From JADJLQ01 sp044227925 (GTDB taxonomy: Bacteria > Bacteroidota > Bacteroidia > Chitinophagales > Saprospiraceae), in assembly GCA_044227925.1 (NCBI GenBank), contig JBGAVW010000007.1:1-64000 (forward strand): 64,000 nt of DNA, read 5' to 3'. Below are positions 19,394-27,593 of this stretch, piece by piece. The position numbers and the translations under genes are program-made. The notes under the pieces were generated by a model. It worked only from the letters and a program-made list of their open reading frames with translations. It ran no database searches and was not told the origin of the DNA. The first letter of the stretch is position 1. Every line of letters begins with the position of its first letter.

Positions 19394-20017
19394 ATGGCTC
19401 AAATATTTAAAAAAAGAGAGCGAGACCGGGAACTCATAGTATGGGAAATAGCCGAGCCGATGAGTTATTTTTTGTCGAGGCTGCCAGAAGAAATGCAATC
19501 ATTACCATCTGAAAATGAAACGCGAAACCTGGAATGGCTTGCTTCAAGATATATACTTACCCTTCTGGTACCGGATGCAAGGATCAGTAAAAGTAAAGAA
19601 ATGAAGCCCATGTTGATCGATGATATCCGATATATATCTATCAGCCATACACAGGGTTATGCAGCCTGCATCGTTTCTAATCTCCCTTGTGGTATAGACA
19701 TTGAGTTGGACCATCCCAGGATAACCAGGATAGCTCAAAAATTTAATCTTCCGGAAGAGTTGGAGTTAATAAAGGATGATGATAAATTTCAAACCCGGCT
19801 ATATCAAATCTGGTGCTCTAAAGAAGCTATGTATAAAGCATTTGGTTTGGGGGGCATAGATTTCAAAGAAGATTTATGGGTAGAGATAGATGCCCTTGTA
19901 AAAGATGATTCTACATTTGAAGGCTCACTTATGCAAGATGGCCGGGAAATTGTATACAAATTAAATTACGTACATGTCAACGAAAAAATTCATTTGGTTT
20001 TTTGTGAAATGGCTTAG
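19394..20017 (+). CDS. 4'-phosphopantetheinyl transferase (Sfp/EntD type)
   Basis: A 207-residue protein that would move the phosphopantetheine arm of CoA onto a carrier-protein serine. Both magnesium and substrate motifs are visible: GIDIELDHPR (the metal-binding acidic residues) and WCSKEAMYKAFG (the conserved E and K). An upstream SISHTQGYAA block contains the histidine that contacts CoA. Length fits the Sfp/Gsp group rather than the short AcpS group. No PKS or NRPS gene is nearby, so the fatty-acid ACP is the likely client. Its last 44 bases overlap the next gene in another frame. Confidence 0.92.
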   Translation: MAQIFKKRERDRELIVWEIAEPMSYFLSRLPEEMQSLPSENETRNLEWLASRYILTLLVPDARISKSKEMKPMLIDDIRYISISHTQGYAACIVSNLPCGIDIELDHPRITRIAQKFNLPEELELIKDDDKFQTRLYQIWCSKEAMYKAFGLGGIDFKEDLWVEIDALVKDDSTFEGSLMQDGREIVYKLNYVHVNEKIHLVFCEMA

Positions 20018-20441
20018 CCTGATCTGCTTAATTTATACTTTAATACATTGCAAATCAAAACCAATATTGGCTGAACAACATAATTCTATACCAAGGGTAA
20101 ATGGATTTGATGCATTCTATACCATTTTTCATACCGATTCTTTGTATCAATTGCAACACATTCCATTCCCGATAGAGGGTATGCCTGAACAAAATGACAC
20201 TTCGATTTACAAAGATGGATTCAAATGGCAATACAACCAATGGACCATACATCGTACATTTAATGCAAATGATAGTTTATTCAGGAGGGAGTTTACCATG
20301 TTGGATTCCACTTTGATAATAGAAACTATATTTCACCAAGTAAGCCCTATGCGTATGGAAAGAAGGTTTTCCTATGATGATGGGTGGCAATTGATTTATT
20401 ATTCACCCATGAGGATACCACTGCGGGTGGAAATAAATTAA
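19974..20441 (+). CDS. Putative lipoprotein of unknown function
   Basis: A 155-residue protein with a lipoprotein signal: a basic N-terminus (MSTKKFIWFF), a hydrophobic core (LSLICLIYTLI) and a lipobox ending in HC at residue 26. No known domain is recognised. The mature part is polar and aromatic and contains repeated short beta-like segments. The start overlaps the phosphopantetheinyl transferase gene by 44 bases. No later in-frame ATG precedes the lipobox, so the overlap seems real. It ends 23 bases from the convergent FkbM gene. It is probably anchored in the outer or inner membrane. Confidence 0.7.
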   Translation: MSTKKFIWFFVKWLSLICLIYTLIHCKSKPILAEQHNSIPRVNGFDAFYTIFHTDSLYQLQHIPFPIEGMPEQNDTSIYKDGFKWQYNQWTIHRTFNANDSLFRREFTMLDSTLIIETIFHQVSPMRMERRFSYDDGWQLIYYSPMRIPLRVEIN

Positions 20442-20464
20442 AGTAAGCGCCAAGCATCTTATTT

Positions 20465-21205
20465 CTATTTCAATTTGAAATAAAAATCACCAAACCTGCA
20501 ATCCAATTTATTTTTCGAGAGGATCACTTTTACTTCTTCACTGGACCGCCACTTTTGCCATAACCATTTTTGACTTTCACCTGGAGAAAAGTTAACCAAA
20601 TACTCTCCAAGACTGGCTATTTTATCTAAACAACCTAATATACGCTCGTGATCAAATGCCAGGTATTCTATTGAAATATACCGGATAGCGTGCGAAAGGC
20701 CGGATAAAACCTCAAATTCATATCCTTCGGTATCAATCTTACAAAATACCGGCAGGCCATAAATTTGGATCATATAATCCAACGTAATTGAATTTACCTT
20801 TTGTTTTTTATCCCATCTGGGCTTGACAAAAGAATACGAATTGATATTATTTTGCCAAACTACATCCCTGGCGGTAGAAATGGTAGGACTGAATGTATTG
20901 ATATAAAAATCACATTCTTGTATATCATTACTTACCAGCTGTGGCAATACAGTAAGCTGATCACCAGTATTGAATTTTTTTGTAAGAAACTGAATACAAT
21001 TTGGTTGAGGCTCCACAGCAATCACCTGTGCTCCCAAAGCAAGAAAAGCATCGGTGCGATTACCAAGGTGTGCCCCAATATCAAAGACTAAATCTCCGGC
21101 AGATATAAACTGGCTGTAAAATCGAATTAACTTCTTTCTATTAAATGGTTTACCATAGTACATAAGCCAGGATCTGATCAAACCATATCGTTCGCTAAGA
21201 TTCAT
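20465..21205 (-). CDS. FkbM-family SAM-dependent methyltransferase
   Basis: A 246-residue cytoplasmic protein. The SAM-binding motif is DLVFDIGAHLGNRTDAF at about 34-50, followed by an acidic ribose-binding IAVEPQP. The block VNSITLDYMI with FCKIDTEGYEFEVLSG is diagnostic of FkbM-like methyltransferases, which O-methylate sugars or other small groups. It is the last gene of a run starting with the peroxiredoxin gene, and its ATG overlaps the stop of aat by four bases. The substrate is unknown; the operon neighbours give no direct hint. Confidence 0.88.
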   Translation of the reverse strand: MNLSERYGLIRSWLMYYGKPFNRKKLIRFYSQFISAGDLVFDIGAHLGNRTDAFLALGAQVIAVEPQPNCIQFLTKKFNTGDQLTVLPQLVSNDIQECDFYINTFSPTISTARDVVWQNNINSYSFVKPRWDKKQKVNSITLDYMIQIYGLPVFCKIDTEGYEFEVLSGLSHAIRYISIEYLAFDHERILGCLDKIASLGEYLVNFSPGESQKWLWQKWRSSEEVKVILSKNKLDCRFGDFYFKLK

Positions 21206-21924
21206 TTTGACAGAAAGGATTTAAAAAGGACAGACCAATTTTTATTATTTAAAGCAGGAGGCAATACATCGAAAGCGAGATTTTTTAAAAATTTATTTCT
21301 AGGCAAATAATGCGCACCCAGACTTTGAAGGTGTTGAGTCCCTATCTGACAATCGATCATCTTAAAATTGTGATATTTAAGAAATTGTACTCCCTTAATG
21401 AAGGCCGCTTTGGATGCATTGGAAACATGAGCAAACATAGACTCACCAAAAAAGACCTCCCCAATGGCGATGCCATACAGTCCTCCTACCAGCACATCTT
21501 CTTTCCATGCCTCGAATGAGTGAGCCAACCCTAAGGAATTGAGTAAAGTGTAGGCATTTATAAAATCATTGTCTATCCATGTTTCAGTAGACCCTTTGCG
21601 GCTGGTGGTAGCACAATTTACAATCACCTGATCAAATGCAAGGTCGCAAGTAATAGTAAACGAATTTGCCTCCAGCACTTTTTTCATTGATTTGGAAATG
21701 CTCAGATTTTCAGGAGTTAATACCATGCGAGGGTCTGGGCAATACCAGAATGGTAGTCCATCGTGGATAAACCAGGGAAACAATCCCTGCGTATAGGCGC
21801 TTACCAAAGTCTGTGGATGGAAGTTGGCTCCTACGCATACCAATCCATCTTCATCCGGATCTGTATATTCAAAATCATTAAAATCTATTGGCTTGCCCTC
21901 ATTTGGAATGAAGAAGGTGGGCAT
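21202..21924 (-). CDS. aat: Leucyl/phenylalanyl-tRNA--protein transferase
   Basis: A 240-residue cytoplasmic enzyme that adds Leu or Phe from aminoacyl-tRNA to N-terminal Arg or Lys of proteins, creating N-degrons. Conserved blocks are present in order: GLFPWF, PFWYCPDPRMVL, the AWKEDVLVGGLYGIAIGEVFFGESMF core and MIDCQIGTQHLQSLGA. It lies 10 bases downstream of clpS, whose product recognises the resulting N-degrons, so the two steps of the pathway are encoded together. FkbM follows with a four-base overlap. Confidence 0.95.
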   Translation of the reverse strand: MPTFFIPNEGKPIDFNDFEYTDPDEDGLVCVGANFHPQTLVSAYTQGLFPWFIHDGLPFWYCPDPRMVLTPENLSISKSMKKVLEANSFTITCDLAFDQVIVNCATTSRKGSTETWIDNDFINAYTLLNSLGLAHSFEAWKEDVLVGGLYGIAIGEVFFGESMFAHVSNASKAAFIKGVQFLKYHNFKMIDCQIGTQHLQSLGAHYLPRNKFLKNLAFDVLPPALNNKNWSVLFKSFLSK

Positions 21925-21934
21925 CAGATTGGTA

Positions 21935-22243
21935 TTAGTTTGCTTGCTTTACACCTTCAATTACAGCAGAAAGTCCCCGCTCGACCAATGCATCTTTTAA
22001 TGGTCTTAAGCTCTCAAAGGGCGCTGTTTTCACAGTAGCCTTACCTTTAAAATGTATAAGTATAGATAGCTGTTCCGATTGTTCAAAGCTATGCCCACAA
22101 ACCTCCATCAGGCAATGAATGACCCAATCAAATGTATTCACATCGTCATTATACACAACCAGCATAGAATGATCATCATAGTCGGTATATTTTTCCTCTA
22201 TAAGAACATCTTCTTCTTCATAATATTTTGTATGACCTGCCAT
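21935..22243 (-). CDS. clpS: ATP-dependent Clp protease adaptor ClpS
   Basis: A 102-residue adaptor that binds N-terminal Leu/Phe/Tyr/Trp residues and hands substrates to the ClpAP (ClpCP) protease. The core VVYNDDVNTFDWVIHCLMEV at about residues 30-49 includes the degron-contacting asparagine and aspartates. The helix QSEQLSILIHFKGKATVKTA follows. The N-terminal extension is acidic (YEEEDVLIEEKY), as in other adaptors where it feeds into the unfoldase. It sits between the peroxiredoxin gene (22 bases upstream) and aat. Confidence 0.95.
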   Translation of the reverse strand: MAGHTKYYEEEDVLIEEKYTDYDDHSMLVVYNDDVNTFDWVIHCLMEVCGHSFEQSEQLSILIHFKGKATVKTAPFESLRPLKDALVERGLSAVIEGVKQAN

Positions 22244-22265
22244 GTACTACATATTTACTTTAAAG

Positions 22266-22730
22266 TTACAAAATAGTTTCCAACGCTCGTTTCGCGGCGG
22301 CAATATCTGGCATATTACCTGGATTTTCCAACACTTCACGATATTTAATAGTTCCATCGCTTCCTATGATAAACACAGCCCGTTCGGCCACTCCTTTCAT
22401 ATCTAAAACAAATTCTTCGCGATATATCCCATAAGCTCTGCATACTTCTTTATTATAGTCGCTCAGCAAATCAAAGCTAAGGTGCTGATCGTCTTTAAAT
22501 TTTTTTAATGTAAACGGGCTATCCGTTGAAATCCCAAAAACCAAAGCACCCAAAGAATTAAATGAGGCCATATTATCTCTTACTGTGCACATTTCGGCTG
22601 TACATACACTGGTAAAAGCGGCAGGAAAAAATACAAGAACTTTTTTCTTACCCGTTAAATTCATGAAGTCAATCTTTTTTCTATCTGTATTATATAGAGA
22701 AATGTGCGGAGCTACCTGACCAATTTGCAT
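22266..22730 (-). CDS. Peroxiredoxin of the PrxQ/BCP-like type
   Basis: A 154-residue thiol peroxidase that reduces hydrogen peroxide and organic peroxides. The active-site stretch is FTSVCTAEMC, with peroxidatic Cys43 and a second cysteine five residues on (Cys48), the spacing of PrxQ/BCP enzymes that form an intramolecular disulfide. FGISTDSPFTLKKFKDD and later family blocks are intact. There is no signal peptide. It is the first gene of a run prx-clpS-aat-fkbM, with its own promoter-like element upstream. The electron donor is likely thioredoxin by family precedent. Confidence 0.92.
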   Translation of the reverse strand: MQIGQVAPHISLYNTDRKKIDFMNLTGKKKVLVFFPAAFTSVCTAEMCTVRDNMASFNSLGALVFGISTDSPFTLKKFKDDQHLSFDLLSDYNKEVCRAYGIYREEFVLDMKGVAERAVFIIGSDGTIKYREVLENPGNMPDIAAAKRALETIL

Positions 22731-22755
22731 ATTTGATGGCTACTGTTCTTCAAGA

Positions 22756-22763
22756 CAAATGTA
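22756..22763 (-). promoter_or_regulatory. Bacteroidota -7 promoter element for the prx-clpS-aat operon
   Basis: The minus strand reads TACATTTG, a perfect TAnnTTTG, 26 bases ahead of the peroxiredoxin ATG. The implied leader is about 19 bases. No TTG at the -33 spacing. Confidence 0.45.
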
Positions 22764-22895
22764 TAAATAATATTAAATACTTAAGCAGAAATGAATTTAT
22801 AATAAAATGGTTATACTCATAATTTTATTTATACTTATAGTTAGGTTTCTTTACGAGTATACTTAGAGAATTGAAATAATTTATTAACAATTTTA

Positions 22896-22924
22896 TTGAA
22901 TTCAAAATCAATCGTGTACATTCG
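22896..22924 (+). promoter_or_regulatory. Near-consensus promoter for the EamA transporter gene
   Basis: TTG at 22896-22898, an 18-base spacer, then TACATTCG at 22917-22924 (one mismatch to TAnnTTTG). The implied leader before the ATG at 22937 is only about six bases. Confidence 0.4.
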
Positions 22925-22936
22925 GAGCCTGTTTAA

Positions 22937-23824
22937 ATGAAAGAAGAGAACAAAGCATATCTATTACTGCACGGAGCAGTAATTTTATTTGGATTTACAG
23001 CAATTTTGGGAGCATTGATTCATCTTGATGCATTTGTTTTAGTTTGGTGGCGGGTATTGATTGCTACAATAGGTATCAGTTTTTTTACCAAAGGCATTGG
23101 ATTCATCACGACCATACCCAGAAAGAAGCTACTGCAATATATACTGGTTGGATCTGTGATTGCGATCCACTGGTCATTATTTTTTTTATCGGTCAAATTA
23201 GCCGGTGCCTCTATATGCCTTGTATGTATGGCCACGACAAGTTTGTTTATAAGCATTATAGAGCCACTGATGCTGAAGCAAAAATTTCAAAAATTAGACT
23301 TTGTAATTGCAATATTAATTGTTCCGGGTATGGTTTTGGTGGCCAATAGTGCAGGATTATCAAAAGTATGGGGTATCGTGGCCGGCTTATCTTCTGCAGC
23401 TCTGGCAGCTGTATTTTCCATATTGAATAAAAAATATATAAAAAATGTGTCCGTATGGCATATATCGTGGATAGAAATGAGTAGTGCCTGGGTTACCCTG
23501 GGTGTATTTATAGGAATTGCTTATCTATTCAATTTTAAATTTACTATTTTACCCTCGCCTGTGGATTGGTTTTATCTGATATTACTGGGCTTTGTTTGCA
23601 CCACTATCGCTCATGCAATGTCCCTGGTTGCTTTAAAGCATATTTCTGCTTTTGCACTGGGGCTGGTGATCAACCTCGAACCCATATATGGTATTATCCT
23701 GGCTGCCTTATTGTTACATGAGCACAAAGCACTGAATCAAAACTTTTATATCGGAGCCGTCCTGATTATGGTCGCCATATTTGCTTATCCATTTTTAAAG
23801 AAAAGACTTGCTCATGCTTTTTGA
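22937..23824 (+). CDS. EamA-family drug/metabolite transporter
   Basis: A 295-residue inner-membrane protein with ten hydrophobic segments in two EamA repeats (about residues 8-140 and 150-285). Typical features are the opening LLLHGAVILFGFTAILGAL, a central VPGMVLVANSAG, and the second-half LEPIYGIILAALLLHEH, where the glutamate-proline is well conserved. Family members export amino acids, metabolites or drugs; the substrate cannot be inferred. The methyltransferase gene overlaps its end by 11 bases. Confidence 0.9.
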   Translation: MKEENKAYLLLHGAVILFGFTAILGALIHLDAFVLVWWRVLIATIGISFFTKGIGFITTIPRKKLLQYILVGSVIAIHWSLFFLSVKLAGASICLVCMATTSLFISIIEPLMLKQKFQKLDFVIAILIVPGMVLVANSAGLSKVWGIVAGLSSAALAAVFSILNKKYIKNVSVWHISWIEMSSAWVTLGVFIGIAYLFNFKFTILPSPVDWFYLILLGFVCTTIAHAMSLVALKHISAFALGLVINLEPIYGIILAALLLHEHKALNQNFYIGAVLIMVAIFAYPFLKKRLAHAF

Positions 23825-24446
23825 TGAACGATTATATGATTATGCTGACCAGTATAGTCATCAAATGCCTGATTATTTAAATGATCTGTTGAGAGAAACA
23901 GCACTCACCACCGTAAATCCATTTATGGCCAGTGGCCCTGTGCTTGGCAGGTTCCTCATGCAGATAAGCAAATGGATAAAACCCTCATCTGTTCTTGAAA
24001 TTGGAAGTTTCACAGGATATTCGGCATTGTGCCTGGCTCAGGGATTACCTGAAAATGGGACTATTACTTGTATAGAGGTGAATGAAGAATATGAAGCTAT
24101 CATCCGAAAATACTTCACAAGAGCAGGCAAAAGTCAACAATTAAACCTAATCATAGGCGATGCCCTTTCTCAAGTAAAGTCACTTTCAGGCCAGTTTGAT
24201 CTGGTGTTGATAGATGCCAATAAACAACATAATGAAATATTGTACGATCTGGTTTATCCATTATTGACTGACCATGGTACAGTGCTCATAGATAATACCC
24301 TGTGGTACGGAAATGTAATTCAATCTAATATGGATAAGGAATCCAAGGCTATACATGATTTTAATGTAAAGTTGTCTAAAGATGAAAGAGTGAATGTTTC
24401 AATATTACCTATCCGTGATGGAATAACTCTGATCACCAGAAAATAG
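23814..24446 (+). CDS. Class I SAM O-methyltransferase (CCoAOMT-like)
   Basis: A protein of about 210 residues of the caffeoyl-CoA/catechol O-methyltransferase family. The SAM motif is VLEIGSFTGYSALCLA, followed by an acidic ITCIEVNEEYE, and the metal-binding LVLIDANKQHN and LIDNTLWYGNV blocks. I prefer the ATG at 23814 to a TTG two codons upstream. It overlaps the end of the transporter gene by 11 bases, so the two are probably co-translated. Bacterial members methylate catechols or other small hydroxyls; the substrate is unknown. Confidence 0.9.
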   Translation: MLFDERLYDYADQYSHQMPDYLNDLLRETALTTVNPFMASGPVLGRFLMQISKWIKPSSVLEIGSFTGYSALCLAQGLPENGTITCIEVNEEYEAIIRKYFTRAGKSQQLNLIIGDALSQVKSLSGQFDLVLIDANKQHNEILYDLVYPLLTDHGTVLIDNTLWYGNVIQSNMDKESKAIHDFNVKLSKDERVNVSILPIRDGITLITRK

Positions 24447-24449
24447 AGT

Positions 24450-24461
24450 CCTATTAATAGG
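24450..24461. repeat. Perfect palindrome between convergent genes
   Basis: CCTATTAATAGG is a 12-base perfect palindrome in the 47-base gap between the O-methyltransferase gene and the convergent Omp85-like gene. It has no loop and no T-run follows immediately, so it is not a textbook terminator. Confidence 0.35.
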
Positions 24462-24493
24462 TAATGCCTGAGAAATTCCTTTTAAGCCGTTTT

Positions 24494-26269
24494 TTAAAAA
24501 TAATTTAAATATCCAATATGTAATTTTACTGCTCTAAAGTCAAACCCAGCAGGATATCTACGACCTACTGATGAGGCTACTGATAAAACCCCAAGGGAAG
24601 TATCTACCGCAAGGCCTGCACCCAGGCTTAGAAAAGTAGATGTTTTAAATTTTTCATTAAATTCGTGCATGGAGGCAATATCAATATGTGCAAACAGATA
24701 GCTTCTACTCCCTGTCATCAATCTGTATTCATTTTTGAGTAGCAAGTACCTTGCTGCAAAAATGGACTCTTCATCAAATCCTCTCAGTGTACTATATCCG
24801 CCAATTCTATACATCTCATTTATCTGCAATCGAGTAGAGGCATCTTTAAAATGGATACGCAAGCTTTGGAACAAGACAGAGTACTTTTTTATTTTCAGGT
24901 AATGGTCAAATGTTACTCCCAATTCCACGGCATTTCCTTTTTTTGTGAAGGGGTCGTATAGTTTTTCAAAAGAGAAAGTTGTATCAGCTTCATCCCGCAA
25001 CGAAATGATGGAAACATTTTTCCTAATATTCCTGCTGTATCCTGTGATAAATAAATTTACTAAAAAACCCTTTCTGGAAAGGGCTCCATTGTCTATATTA
25101 GTAAAAGTTAAACCCGCTGTGGCATAGGTTTGTCTTGTATCCAATGCAACCGGAAGTGTTTTAGTCAGTTTAATTTTATTAAGATCTGGTTTTAATAAAG
25201 AAGAAGAAAAAGACCCAAAATTGACTTTGAACTCACCCAGGTGGCTTATTGACCATGAAGCACCAACATCAGCACGTATATCCTGAAAAAGCGAATCTCT
25301 TCTATACATATTAAACCTGCCAACCGGGCTAAAAGGCAAATTGAATAGATATGGACTAGCCCATTCGATCTTTAATTGTTGGCTATTGTTTTGCAAACTC
25401 TGAAAATTAAAGATGACCGATTCCCCAGCATTGAATTGATTTACCAATAATGCATTAAACGTACCATTCAGTTTTATTTTGTTTCCGGGAGGTGATGAGG
25501 GTAATACCCCGAGCAATGCATCTATACGACTTTGTTTTTTCTCCTGAACCTGAATATGGATCAAGGCTTTATTCTTAAAAAAAGAGACTGCCGGAGCATT
25601 GGTAATGGTGATAAAAGGAAGCGCTTTTACCGTTTTTACTATTTCATCGAGTCGGGTTTTGCTATAAATTTCTCCGGACCTGAGATTAAGTATTCGCTTC
25701 AATAGACCGGGTGACAATGAATGATTACCATCAAAATAGACAGAGTCTATCACTACTTTTGTGCCGGTGTCGACTTTCAGTATGGAAGTCATTGAATTTT
25801 TATCCAATAAAATACTGTCCAATTTTACCTGAGCATATTGAAATCCTTCATTTTCGAGATAATCGGCTATTTTTTTAAGCACCCTTTTAGTATCGTAAAC
25901 AGTGTAATTGGTAAGGAATCTGTTCAATTTAAAGTGGTTTTTGATTTTGTCAGGGACATAGGTAAGATCTATTGTATCATAATAATATAAATTGCCGATG
26001 TGAACGGTAAAGGAATAACATGAATCGGATTGGTCAAAAGTTTTAATATAACATGAGAAATATCCGGTGGATTGCAAAGAGTCAATTATTGCCCTGGCTT
26101 GTTGAACAGCATCTGCAGAATCCATAGCCATTGACTTCCTTTTTAGAAAGGTTAAACTATTTTGTTCCGGACTTTCTTCAGTATAATAACATATTTGTTT
26201 TAAAGATTGGCCTGAACTTATAAATGTACATACGACGCATAGGATAATCAAAAGGAAACGGAGCCACAT
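24494..26269 (-). CDS. Outer-membrane Omp85-superfamily protein with POTRA domains (BamA/TamA-like)
   Basis: A 591-residue protein with a signal peptide at about 1-21 (MWLRFLLIILCVVCTFIS). POTRA-like domains occupy the N-terminal 260 residues; the clearest is VYFDGNHSLSPGLLKRILNL with a following RSGEIYSKTRLDEIVKTV. The C-terminal half is the 16-strand barrel, with the diagnostic IGGYSTLRGFDEES block and YLLLKNEYRL near residues 505-535. It is shorter than BamA (typically about 800), so it is probably a TamA-like or accessory member of the family rather than the essential assembly factor. It is divergent from hemW. Confidence 0.88.
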   Translation of the reverse strand: MWLRFLLIILCVVCTFISSGQSLKQICYYTEESPEQNSLTFLKRKSMAMDSADAVQQARAIIDSLQSTGYFSCYIKTFDQSDSCYSFTVHIGNLYYYDTIDLTYVPDKIKNHFKLNRFLTNYTVYDTKRVLKKIADYLENEGFQYAQVKLDSILLDKNSMTSILKVDTGTKVVIDSVYFDGNHSLSPGLLKRILNLRSGEIYSKTRLDEIVKTVKALPFITITNAPAVSFFKNKALIHIQVQEKKQSRIDALLGVLPSSPPGNKIKLNGTFNALLVNQFNAGESVIFNFQSLQNNSQQLKIEWASPYLFNLPFSPVGRFNMYRRDSLFQDIRADVGASWSISHLGEFKVNFGSFSSSLLKPDLNKIKLTKTLPVALDTRQTYATAGLTFTNIDNGALSRKGFLVNLFITGYSRNIRKNVSIISLRDEADTTFSFEKLYDPFTKKGNAVELGVTFDHYLKIKKYSVLFQSLRIHFKDASTRLQINEMYRIGGYSTLRGFDEESIFAARYLLLKNEYRLMTGSRSYLFAHIDIASMHEFNEKFKTSTFLSLGAGLAVDTSLGVLSVASSVGRRYPAGFDFRAVKLHIGYLNYF

Positions 26270-26276
26270 CTGAACA

Positions 26277-26284
26277 CGAAATTA
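26277..26284 (-). promoter_or_regulatory. Near-consensus -7 element for the Omp85-like gene
   Basis: The minus strand reads TAATTTCG, one mismatch to TAnnTTTG, ending eight bases before the ATG at 26269, so the transcript would start at or next to the start codon. Confidence 0.25.
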
Positions 26285-26297
26285 CATGGAAGCATGT
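26284..26297. promoter_or_regulatory. Inverted repeat in the divergent omp85/hemW intergenic region
   Basis: ACATG, a four-base loop GAAG, then CATGT form a 5-bp dyad in the middle of the 53-base divergent gap, directly before a TATTTTGCACC sequence facing hemW. Its position fits an operator, but no regulator is identified. Confidence 0.25.
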
Positions 26298-26322
26298 ATT
26301 TTGCACCAGATTTAAATCAGAA

Positions 26323-27435
26323 ATGGCTGGAATATATGTACATATACCTTTTTGCAAACAGGCATGTATATATTGCAATTTCCATTTTTCTACCAATATG
26401 GAATTAAAATCCAGAGTAGTCCATGCTATAATCAAAGAATCAAAAGATCGCAGCTTCTATTTGAAAAATCAGTTAATTGAAACGGTTTATTTCGGTGGAG
26501 GTACCCCCTCCCTATTAACCAAAAAGCAACTCTCTCAACTATTGGATACCGTGTATGCCAATTATGTTGTGGATGCCAATGCCGAGATCACCATAGAAGT
26601 AAATCCTGATGATATAAACCCCGCTTATGCCAAGGACCTTTTGGATCTTAATTTTAACCGTCTAAGCGTTGGCATACAATCTTTTCATGAAAAAGACATG
26701 CAATACATGCATAGAGCTCATACTTCGGACCAATCATTTAATTCACTAAAGACAAGTCAGGACGCGGGATTTAACAATATTTCCATCGATTTAATCTATG
26801 GTATCCCTAATACCAGTGATGATCAATGGAAATCCAATTTGGAATATGCCCAAAACGCTGACATACAACATCTGTCGTGTTATGCTCTAACTGTAGAGCC
26901 TAAAACCATATTGGCTCATCAAATAAGCAAAAAAATCAGCCCGGGTCCATCAGATATCCATACCATTACACAATTTGAATACTTAATTGATCATAGTACA
27001 GAGTACGGTTTGGAGCAATACGAAATTTCAAATTTTTCTACTATCGGTTTTAGATCCAGGCACAACAGTAACTATTGGGCAGGAGTAGATTATCTGGGAC
27101 TGGGTCCATCGGCACATTCTTATGACCGGGTATCAAGACAATGGAATGTGTCAAACAATATTAAATATTGTGAAGCCCTGGAACAGGGGTTACCCTATTT
27201 TGAAGGTGAGACTCTCACTCCTGAGATGATCTATAATGAGACGGTAATGACTCACCTTCGTACAATGCAAGGCATATCGCTAAATAATCTAAAAGCCGAG
27301 TTTCGTGACTATTTTGTTTCAAGGGTTAAAGTCCTGCTAGGCCGTGGTGATATCAAATTAGAGAATGGTTACTACAAACTTACCAAAAAAGGAATATTTA
27401 TTGCTGATAGCCTAATTGTGGAATTATTTATTTAG
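26323..27435 (+). CDS. hemW: Radical SAM protein HemW (coproporphyrinogen III oxidase-like; heme chaperone)
   Basis: A 370-residue radical SAM protein. The iron-sulfur motif is CKQACIYCNF near residues 11-20, followed by VYFGGGTPSLL, the IEVNPDD block, and the C-terminal HemN-like region (GLGPSAHSY). HemW proteins were long annotated as oxygen-independent coproporphyrinogen oxidases but lack an N-terminal extension of true HemN. This protein has the short N-terminus (MAGIYVHIPFC) of HemW, so heme trafficking is more likely than porphyrin decarboxylation. It is divergent from the Omp85-like gene. Confidence 0.93.
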   Translation: MAGIYVHIPFCKQACIYCNFHFSTNMELKSRVVHAIIKESKDRSFYLKNQLIETVYFGGGTPSLLTKKQLSQLLDTVYANYVVDANAEITIEVNPDDINPAYAKDLLDLNFNRLSVGIQSFHEKDMQYMHRAHTSDQSFNSLKTSQDAGFNNISIDLIYGIPNTSDDQWKSNLEYAQNADIQHLSCYALTVEPKTILAHQISKKISPGPSDIHTITQFEYLIDHSTEYGLEQYEISNFSTIGFRSRHNSNYWAGVDYLGLGPSAHSYDRVSRQWNVSNNIKYCEALEQGLPYFEGETLTPEMIYNETVMTHLRTMQGISLNNLKAEFRDYFVSRVKVLLGRGDIKLENGYYKLTKKGIFIADSLIVELFI

Positions 27436-27559
27436 CAAAACATATACTGTGGCAGTACACGGGAGGGTAATAAAACAGGAAACAGTAGCATTTTTCTTAA
27501 CAAACGGTTAATTCCTTAGCTTTCAATGAATGAGATATTTTTTTCACCTAAAAAATGAC

Positions 27560-27567
27560 GATTTTTG
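27560..27567 (+). promoter_or_regulatory. Probable -7 element of the Bat operon
   Basis: GATTTTTGCACC has one mismatch to TAnnTTTG and the GCACC extension seen elsewhere in this window. Transcription would begin near 27574, after the upstream in-frame ATG at 27555 but 20 bases before the ATG at 27594, which favours the later start. Confidence 0.35.
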
Positions 27568-27593
27568 CACCGCTTAAATCCAATGTACAGATT

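Noticed and set aside
24450..24461. CCTATTAATAGG as a strong terminator
   Set aside because: It has no loop or adjacent T-run; kept only as a palindrome.
27555..27593. Earlier ATG for the MoxR gene
   Set aside because: Possible, but the GATTTTTGCACC element follows it and would place the transcript start after this ATG.
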